Assembly: GCA_041481445.1 (NCBI GenBank)
Contig: JBGPBV010000190.1
Location: 1 to 11,300, forward strand
DNA length: 11,300 nt
Reading direction: 5' to 3'
Source: AA29 sp041481445
GTDB lineage: Bacteria > Acidobacteriota > Vicinamibacteria > Fen-336
In this document: positions 6,855 through 11,300 of the stretch, piece by piece
How positions within the stretch are numbered: the first letter of the stretch is position 1
Layout of the letters: each line of letters starts with the position of its first letter
Position numbers and translations under genes: made by a program
Notes under the pieces: model-generated
Database searches by the model: none
Seen by the model: the letters and a program-made list of their open reading frames with translations, nothing else
Told to the model about the DNA's origin: nothing

Positions 6855-6860
6855 TATCAT
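6855..6860 (+). promoter_or_regulatory. Probable -10 element (TATCAT) giving a near-leaderless membrane-protein mRNA
   Basis: TATCAT ends 9 bases before ATG 6870, so a start 6-8 bases downstream would put the 5' end within about 3 bases of the ATG. No Shine-Dalgarno is present. The hexamer sits exactly between CGGG (6851-6854) and CCCG (6861-6864). Its expected -35 region overlaps the divergent -10 of the HEAT operon. Confidence 0.45.
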
Positions 6861-6869
6861 CCCGGTCCC

Positions 6870-9083
6870 ATGACGGTGCCGGCTGTCTCCGTGAGCCTCT
6901 GGATCGGCGTCGGGCTCGGGATCACGCTCGTCCTTCTCGCCGGCGCCGGCGTCCTCGTCTGGACCCGCCGCGCCTGCCCGCCGGAGGAGCGAAGGGTCTC
7001 GGCCGTCGAGGCCGTCCTCTGGGCCGCCATCGTGATCACGGGGGTGTGGCTGCGCTTCGGCCACGTGAGCACGCTCAACGGCGGCGTCCTGACGATGGAC
7101 GAGGCGCAGTCGACGCGCACCTACATCTCCGAAGTGATCGAGTTCGCGCCCGCCGAGTTCGGCGGCACCTACCTGACCCAGGCCTGGCTGCTGGACGGAT
7201 GGTACGAGCTGTTCGGGGTCGGGACGTACTCGGCGCGGTACTACACCGCGGCCATCACGCTCGTCGGCCTCGTGCTCTTCTTCGCCACCTTGAGCCGGCT
7301 CCTCAACCGCCGCGTGGCCGCGTGGGCGGCCGCCCTCCTGGCCGTGTCGACCTACGCGGTCCACTTCGCGGTGTTCGCGGTCGAGGTCGGCATCCTCCAG
7401 TTCGGCCTGCCGCTCGGCGCGTTCGCCTTCGTGGTGTGGCTGCGCCGGCCGACGGCGCTCCGTTCCTGCGTGTGCGGCCTGGTGCTCGGCCTCAGCCTCT
7501 TCACCTATCCCGGCGTCCTGGTCGGCTACGCCGCCATCCTGGCCGGATGGGCGGTGTGCTGGACGGCGGCGCGAGCCCGCGGGCGCGCCCCCGTCCCGAA
7601 CCCCTTCGCGCACGTGTCCCCGCGGTCGTGGATCCTCTTCACGGCCTGCTTCGCGGCCGTGGTCGGGACCGGGGCCATCCTCCATGCCCGCGTCTACACG
7701 CACATCCACGGGCTGTTCGCGGGCGGCGGATCCCTGGATCTGTCCTGGTCCGGATTCGAGGAGTCGTTGCCCATCGTCCTCCACGACCTGTTCGTCGAGA
7801 CCACGACCTGGCTCGAGATCTTCCGCCACACACCGTTCGTGGACTGGACGTACTGGCCCCTGGCATTGGTCGGGGCCTGGTGCCTGTGGACGCGCCGGGG
7901 GGACTGGGTGAGCCGGGGCGTGGTCCTCTCGGTCCCTCTCGTGATCCTGTTCGCCGTGGTCTGCGGCGCCTATCCCGGCATGCGCCGCGCCCTCTACATC
8001 CTGATGCCGGTGTCCGCGTTCGCCGCCCTCGGCGTGGACGCCCTGTACGCGCGGGCCGGGCGGTGGGTCGGCAGCCTCATCGTCGTGCTGGTGGTCGGCC
8101 ATCCCGTGTACTACCAGATGACGATCGGCCGGCAGGACTGGCGGACCGCGTCCTTCGGGGCGTCCTTCGGCGCGGACCCCATCCCGGACGCCCTCCTGCT
8201 CGACGCGCTCGAGAAGCACGAGGTCATCATGAGCGCGGACGAGTACCCGAGCGGCTGGGACCGCAACCGGCTGATCCACTACTGGAAGCTGGCCCGGCGC
8301 CACGGGGCCCTGCGCGAGCGCACGCACGCGCTCACGTTCGTGTCCGCGCGCGACCCCGCCCGGGTGGCGGAGCTGGCCGACCGGCCGGACGCGGCCCTGC
8401 TGACCTGGTCGCCCGAGCGCGTCCTCCCGGCGATGGCGAAGCCGGCCGGCCTGTGCTTCGGCCTGACCGACCTCCAGCCGCGCCCGGCGCTGATCCCGAT
8501 CGTGACGGCCAGCCGCGCCACGGCCAGGGACGTCTGCCTGTGGGAGGGCGGCCGGGAGACCGCGCTCACGAGCTGCGTCCGCCTCGGTCACGCGCATCCC
8601 CTGTCGCACCTCGTGCACGGACTCGTCTGCGAGAACGCCTACTGCGAGTCCTCGCGTCCGGAGACGAGCTACGTCGAGCCCGGCTCGGTGTCGTTCCGCC
8701 TCAAGCCCCCCGGCCGCGGGCCGGTCCGGCTGGTGGTCAGGGTGGCGGTCCTGCCGCCCTGGGAGCGTGCGAACCGCGTGATGGTGAACGGGCACGAGGT
8801 GGGCGCGCTCGACCGCAGCGCTCTCGACGTCGCGACCGCGCGCCTCCGCCTCGACATCCCCGCGTCGGCGGAGACGGACCGGGACTTCTGGACGGTGACG
8901 CTGGGGCCGGGCGGGCATCCGGGCCAGGTGGGCTGGGACGTCGTCTGGGTCGCCCTCGTGCCCGGCGGACGGGCGGCGACGCCGCCGGGCGGGCCCGAGG
9001 CCGGCGAGTGCCCGACTACGCTCTGCGTCGGGCGCGGCGAGGGCCGGGTGTGCGAGGACACGAAGTCTCCGCCGCCGTCCTGA
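6870..9083 (+). CDS. Polytopic membrane protein, GT-C glycosyltransferase-like (ArnT/PMT type), with a large C-terminal soluble domain
   Basis: A 737-residue integral membrane protein. Residues 8-30 and 45-63 are hydrophobic helices. Next comes a loop with MDEAQ (D77-E78), at the place where GT-C enzymes of the ArnT/dolichyl-phosphate mannosyltransferase type carry their catalytic acidic pair. SARYYTAAITL (121-131) resembles the start of the third helix in that family. Further hydrophobic segments lie at roughly 122-142, 149-170, 174-190, 198-231, 252-272, 328-340, 349-368, 373-393 and 401-420. Residues about 430-737 are soluble and probably extracytoplasmic. They include a beta-rich stretch (605-695) and eight cysteines (C529, C556, C569, C587, C592, C714, C719, C728). 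GT-C enzymes transfer sugars from polyprenyl-phosphate donors to lipids, glycans or proteins. Donor and acceptor here are unknown. The arginine motif often seen near helix 4 is not evident, so family membership is probable rather than certain. The gene is divergent from the HEAT operon and ends 6 bases from the convergent phosphatidyltransferase gene. Confidence 0.75.
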   Translation: MTVPAVSVSLWIGVGLGITLVLLAGAGVLVWTRRACPPEERRVSAVEAVLWAAIVITGVWLRFGHVSTLNGGVLTMDEAQSTRTYISEVIEFAPAEFGGTYLTQAWLLDGWYELFGVGTYSARYYTAAITLVGLVLFFATLSRLLNRRVAAWAAALLAVSTYAVHFAVFAVEVGILQFGLPLGAFAFVVWLRRPTALRSCVCGLVLGLSLFTYPGVLVGYAAILAGWAVCWTAARARGRAPVPNPFAHVSPRSWILFTACFAAVVGTGAILHARVYTHIHGLFAGGGSLDLSWSGFEESLPIVLHDLFVETTTWLEIFRHTPFVDWTYWPLALVGAWCLWTRRGDWVSRGVVLSVPLVILFAVVCGAYPGMRRALYILMPVSAFAALGVDALYARAGRWVGSLIVVLVVGHPVYYQMTIGRQDWRTASFGASFGADPIPDALLLDALEKHEVIMSADEYPSGWDRNRLIHYWKLARRHGALRERTHALTFVSARDPARVAELADRPDAALLTWSPERVLPAMAKPAGLCFGLTDLQPRPALIPIVTASRATARDVCLWEGGRETALTSCVRLGHAHPLSHLVHGLVCENAYCESSRPETSYVEPGSVSFRLKPPGRGPVRLVVRVAVLPPWERANRVMVNGHEVGALDRSALDVATARLRLDIPASAETDRDFWTVTLGPGGHPGQVGWDVVWVALVPGGRAATPPGGPEAGECPTTLCVGRGEGRVCEDTKSPPPS

Positions 9084-9089
9084 GCGTCC

Positions 9090-9761
9090 TCAGATCCGCT
9101 CGAGCTCGTACAGCGCTCGCGTGTTCTGCACCGTCGAGCGCAGCACGATCACGCTGACCCCGACCAGGGCCAGGGCCCCCAGCACGTCGAAGGTCCGCAC
9201 GATCCGGCCGGCCAGCTCGAGGTGCGGCCAGGCCCAGACCACCGTGTTCACGACGGCGAGCAGGATCCGCAGCTCCGTCCCGCCCAGCCGCCCGTAGGAG
9301 ATCTTGAACGTGCCGCGGCTGCTCGCGGCCAGACCGATGTTCACGGACATGAGCAGGTAGGCGATCAGCAGGGCCACGGCCAGGGCGGGCGCGATCCAGC
9401 CCGAGGCGGCGATCCCGAGAAGCAGGAACAGGGCGCCGAAGGCGTCCACCATGTGGTCCACGTAGAACCCGTAGCGGGGACGCGTGCGCTCGCGATAGCG
9501 GGCCAGCGTGCCGTCCAGGCTGTCGCCCAGCCAGTTCAGCGCGATCGCCACGTTCACGGCGAGGAGCAGGACCGGCCAGCGCGCGGACAGCGCATAGGCG
9601 GCGCCGGCGCCGAGCATGGCCAAGAGGCCGAGCGCGGTGAGATGGTCGGGGCCGATGCGGTCCGGGACGCGCGCGGCCAGGAACAGGAGCACGCGGCGCT
9701 CGACCTCCGCGGTGAGGCCGGTGAGCTCGCGGCGGGGCTGGGCGACGGCGGCGGTCGTCAT
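9090..9761 (-). CDS. CDP-alcohol phosphatidyltransferase family protein
   Basis: A 223-residue membrane enzyme that would transfer a phosphatidyl or substituted phosphate group from a CDP-linked donor to an alcohol in phospholipid or polar-lipid synthesis. The metal-binding signature is complete: D80, D83-G84, A87-R88, G98, D102 and D106, with nine residues between AR and G. Hydrophobic helices lie at about 41-60, 62-79, 107-121, 122-144, 163-178 and 191-208, giving the six-helix topology of the family. The frame is open upstream to 9866, but I start at ATG 9761, preceded by AAAGGA. The extension is Arg/Cys-rich and unlike the family. The acceptor (inositol, glycerol-phosphate, serine or other) cannot be read from the sequence. 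It follows kbl on the same strand after 129 bases and converges with the membrane-protein gene 6 bases away. An inverted repeat covers its ribosome-binding site. Confidence 0.9.
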   Translation of the reverse strand: MTTAAVAQPRRELTGLTAEVERRVLLFLAARVPDRIGPDHLTALGLLAMLGAGAAYALSARWPVLLLAVNVAIALNWLGDSLDGTLARYRERTRPRYGFYVDHMVDAFGALFLLLGIAASGWIAPALAVALLIAYLLMSVNIGLAASSRGTFKISYGRLGGTELRILLAVVNTVVWAWPHLELAGRIVRTFDVLGALALVGVSVIVLRSTVQNTRALYELERI

Positions 9762-9766
9762 GGGCG

Positions 9767-9802
9767 TCCTTTCCGCGGGCCATTTCGCGCCCGCACAAAG
9801 GA
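9767..9802 (-). promoter_or_regulatory. Inverted repeat pairing the Shine-Dalgarno of the phosphatidyltransferase gene
   Basis: Read on the minus strand (mRNA sense), the 5' arm is TCCTTTGTGCGGGC and the 3' arm is GCCCGCGGAAAGGA, separated by GCGAAATG. The arms pair over 14 positions with two internal mismatches. The 3' arm ends in AAAGGA, the ribosome-binding site 5 bases before ATG 9761. The 5' arm starts with the matching anti-Shine-Dalgarno TCCTTT. It could be an RNA hairpin that blocks translation, or a DNA operator for a dimeric regulator. No U-tract follows, so it is not a standard terminator. Confidence 0.55.
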
Positions 9803-9807
9803 GATTA
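9802..9807 (-). promoter_or_regulatory. Possible -10 element (TAATCT) for the phosphatidyltransferase gene
   Basis: TAATCT on the minus strand lies 40 bases before ATG 9761 and touches the outer edge of the inverted repeat. A start 7 bases downstream would give a leader of about 34 nt beginning inside the first arm of that repeat. The -35 is unclear. Confidence 0.25.
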
Positions 9808-9890
9808 CGAGCCCTGCTCCGGCCGCGTTCTGAGGGCCGGCCAAGCCGATTGCAAGCGATATCCAAGGGCCCGGCGGCGCACCCGCGATC

Positions 9891-11102
9891 CTAGCCGGCG
9901 ATCACTCCCAGCGATCGCCCCACGCGCGTGAAGGCCTCCACCGCGCGGTCGATGTGGGCGGGAGTGTGGGCGGCCGAGACCTGCACGCGGATGCGCGAGA
10001 GGCCGCGCGGGACCACCGGGAAGAAGAACCCCTTAACGTAGATCCCCTCGTCGAGCAGAGCGCGCGCGAAGCGCTGGGCCAGAGTGGCGTCGTCGGGGGT
10101 GAAGCGCGAGAACATGATCGGCACGATCGGGTGGACGCCGGGGCGGATCTCGAAGCCCGCCTCCGCCATGCGCTCCCGGAAGACGCGCGTGTTCGACTCC
10201 AGCCGGTCGCGCAGCTCGGTCGTCTGCGAGAGCAGCTCCAGCGCGCGCAGGGTCGCCCCCGCCACCGCCGGGGCCAGGCTGTTCGAGAACAGGTACGGCC
10301 GGCTGCGCTGGCGCAGCAGGTCCACCGTCTCACGGCGAGCCGCGATGCAGCCCCCCATCGCGCCGCCCAGGGCCTTGCCGAACGTGGTGGTGATGATGTC
10401 CACCCGGCCCGTGACCCCGCAGTGCTCGGGCGTGCCGCGGCCGGTGCGGCCCATGAAGCCGGTGGCGTGGGAGTCGTCCACCATCACGAGAGCGCGATGC
10501 CGGTCGGCCAGGTCGCATATCTTGTCCAGGGGCGCCACGTCGCCGTCCATCGAGAAGACGCCGTCGGTCACGATCAGGCGGAAGCGGGCGGAGGCGGCCT
10601 CGGCGAGCTTGGCCTCGAGGTCGGCCATGTCCGCGTGCTCGTACACGAAGCGCCTGGCCTTGCACAGGCGCACGCCGTCGATGATCGAGGCGTGGTTGAG
10701 GCGGTCGGTGAGGATCGCGTCGTCGGCGCCCAGCAGGGGCTCGAAGACGCCGCCGTTGGCGTCGAAGCAGGCCGCGAACAGGATGGCCGCCTCCATCCCG
10801 AGGAACTCCGCCACCTTCCGCTCGAGGTCGACGTGCAGCTTCTGGGTGCCGCAGATGAAGCGCACGCTCGACATGCCGTAGCCCCACTCGTCGAGGGCGC
10901 GATGGGCGGCGGCCAGGAGCTCCGGATAGCCGGAGAGGCCGAGGTAGTTGTTCGCGCAGAAGTTCAGGACGGTGCCCGGCCGGCCTTCGACCCGGATCTC
11001 CGGCCCCTGGTGGCCGAGGATGGGCCACTCCTCGCGGAGCAGGCCCTGGTCGCGCATCTCCTGGAGGGCAGTGGCCGCGGCCTCGCGGAATCGTGGATCC
11101 AT
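9891..11102 (-). CDS. kbl: Glycine C-acetyltransferase (2-amino-3-ketobutyrate CoA ligase)
   Basis: A 403-residue PLP enzyme of the alpha-oxoamine synthase family, close to the 398 residues of E. coli Kbl. It cleaves 2-amino-3-oxobutyrate with CoA to glycine and acetyl-CoA in threonine breakdown. The family motifs match Kbl rather than BioF, HemA or SPT: NFCANNYLGL (47-56), SVRFICGTQ (79-87) and CFDANGG (112-118). Further matches are LNHASIIDGVRLCKA (135-149), TDGVFSMDGD (179-188), VDDSHATGF (208-216), the PLP lysine K243 in FGKALGGA, and RSRPYLFSNSLAP (267-279). The C-terminus SAAHTP...RAVEAFTRVG is also Kbl-like. It is cytosolic and probably dimeric. ATG 11102 is preceded by AGGAGG with an 8-base spacer. 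No threonine dehydrogenase (tdh) gene flanks it within the window, although the two are often adjacent. It lies 26 bases after a ferritin-like gene and is probably cotranscribed with it. Confidence 0.95.
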   Translation of the reverse strand: MDPRFREAAATALQEMRDQGLLREEWPILGHQGPEIRVEGRPGTVLNFCANNYLGLSGYPELLAAAHRALDEWGYGMSSVRFICGTQKLHVDLERKVAEFLGMEAAILFAACFDANGGVFEPLLGADDAILTDRLNHASIIDGVRLCKARRFVYEHADMADLEAKLAEAASARFRLIVTDGVFSMDGDVAPLDKICDLADRHRALVMVDDSHATGFMGRTGRGTPEHCGVTGRVDIITTTFGKALGGAMGGCIAARRETVDLLRQRSRPYLFSNSLAPAVAGATLRALELLSQTTELRDRLESNTRVFRERMAEAGFEIRPGVHPIVPIMFSRFTPDDATLAQRFARALLDEGIYVKGFFFPVVPRGLSRIRVQVSAAHTPAHIDRAVEAFTRVGRSLGVIAG

Positions 11103-11110
11103 GGGCGTCG

Positions 11111-11116
11111 CCTCCT
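11111..11116 (-). promoter_or_regulatory. Ribosome-binding site of kbl
   Basis: A perfect AGGAGG on the minus strand, 8 bases before ATG 11102, sits in the 26-base gap after the upstream stop codon. The gap has no clear promoter, which supports cotranscription with the upstream gene. Confidence 0.7.
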
Positions 11117-11128
11117 GCCCCGGATTCT

Positions 11129-11300
11129 CTAATAGATCCGCAGCCCGAGGACGCGCTGCCAGACCGTCATGTGTCTCACTTCGTCGACCAGGATGAAGCC
11201 GGCGGAGAGCAGGTAGTCGTTCGTGCGGATGCGGCTGATGAGCGTGGTGTAGGCGCGCTGCGCGGCCACCTCGATCTCCAGGGCCACGCGGATGAAGGCC
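11129..11300 (-). CDS. Ferritin-like domain protein, C-terminal end (partial)
   Basis: The last 56 codons of a minus-strand gene that continues past the right edge, ending in TAG at 11129-11131. Third positions are almost all G or C. The helix EIEVAAQRAYTTLI and the later DEVRHMTVWQRVLG carry the spaced acidic residues and ExxRH pattern of the last helices in ferritin-like four-helix di-iron proteins. In that family ExxH supplies metal ligands, and here the second helix offers E40 and H43 of the visible fragment. The subfamily cannot be told from this piece: rubrerythrin/bacterioferritin-like, DUF455-like or a di-iron oxygenase are all possible. It is 26 bases upstream of kbl on the same strand and is likely the promoter-proximal member of that transcript. 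Confidence 0.65.
   Translation of the reverse strand, partial: AFIRVALEIEVAAQRAYTTLISRIRTNDYLLSAGFILVDEVRHMTVWQRVLGLRIY

Larger units (their letters stand above)
9762..9890 (-). other. 129-base non-coding gap between kbl and the phosphatidyltransferase gene
   Basis: The longest intergenic stretch in the window. It holds a near-palindrome at 9767-9802, a possible -10 TAATCT at 9807-9802 on the minus strand, and a TTGCAA at 9850-9855. I see no convincing small gene and no intrinsic terminator with a U-tract after kbl. The leftover open frame across it has no plausible start signal. Confidence 0.5.

Noticed and set aside
5080..6873. Long plus-strand open frame of 597 codons antisense to the HEAT gene
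   Set aside because: The opposite strand encodes a protein with coherent HEAT repeats and a shared domain. This frame is Gly/Arg/Gln-rich with no recognisable domain or start signal.
6627..8918. Long minus-strand open frame of 763 codons antisense to the membrane protein
   Set aside because: The plus strand shows clear transmembrane segments and an MDEA motif. This frame is a charged low-complexity shadow.
9471..9525. Nine rather than eight residues between AR and G in the CDP-alcohol phosphatidyltransferase signature
   Set aside because: Spacing of eight or nine is tolerated in the family, and all four aspartates are in place, so this is not a defect.
9762..9866. 35-codon N-terminal extension of the phosphatidyltransferase
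   Set aside because: It has no ribosome-binding site, its Arg/Cys-rich sequence is unlike the family, and ATG 9761 has AAAGGA in front of it.
1..11300. Search for tRNA, rRNA, CRISPR repeats, transposase, integrase or attachment sites
   Set aside because: No cloverleaf-like sequence, regularly spaced repeats, terminal inverted repeats or mobile-element proteins could be recognised. Composition is uniform along the window.

Overview
This window comes from a very GC-rich bacterial genome. Coding third positions are almost all G or C, genes are packed tightly, and there are no tRNA, rRNA, insertion-sequence, phage or CRISPR signals. It reads as ordinary chromosome. The gene set and style (HD-GYP gene coupled to a HEAT-repeat gene, AT-rich -10 hexamers standing out in GC-rich gaps, very short leaders) would fit a soil or sediment lineage such as Rokubacteria/Methylomirabilota, or a high-GC deltaproteobacterium. 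That placement is inference only, because no marker gene is present.

Layout, left to right: (1) 1-63, the last 20 codons of an unidentified plus-strand gene. (2) 60-1415, minus strand, a soluble bacterial cytochrome P450. (3) 1492-2265, plus strand, a class I SAM-dependent methyltransferase divergent from the P450. (4) 2318-3475, plus strand, an M20-family metallopeptidase of the carboxypeptidase G2/ArgE/DapE type. (5) 4603-6813 followed by 3464-4603, minus strand, a two-gene operon encoding a 736-residue HEAT-repeat protein and a 379-residue HD-GYP-like phosphohydrolase. They are joined by a one-base stop/start overlap (TGATG). (6) 6870-9083, plus strand, a polytopic membrane protein resembling GT-C glycosyltransferases, with a large cysteine-containing soluble C-terminal region. 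(7) 9090-9761, minus strand, a CDP-alcohol phosphatidyltransferase. (8) 9891-11102, minus strand, glycine C-acetyltransferase (2-amino-3-ketobutyrate CoA ligase, kbl). (9) 11129-11300, minus strand, the C-terminal end of a ferritin-like protein just upstream of kbl.

The most interesting unit is the HEAT/HD-GYP pair. The two proteins share a divergent but recognisable N-terminal domain of about 83-85 residues (YxxGHP near its start, GLExxE near its end). The genes are translationally coupled, and the HD-GYP signature is altered. I infer a paired signalling module in which one member carries a hydrolase-type domain and the other a protein-interaction solenoid.

Other points of note are an inverted repeat in front of the CDP-alcohol phosphatidyltransferase gene whose arms pair the ribosome-binding site with an anti-Shine-Dalgarno sequence, a compact divergent promoter at 6814-6869 that probably gives a leaderless transcript, and convergent gene ends that overlap or nearly touch. 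The remaining enzymes are recognisable housekeeping or accessory metabolism with no obvious shared pathway.
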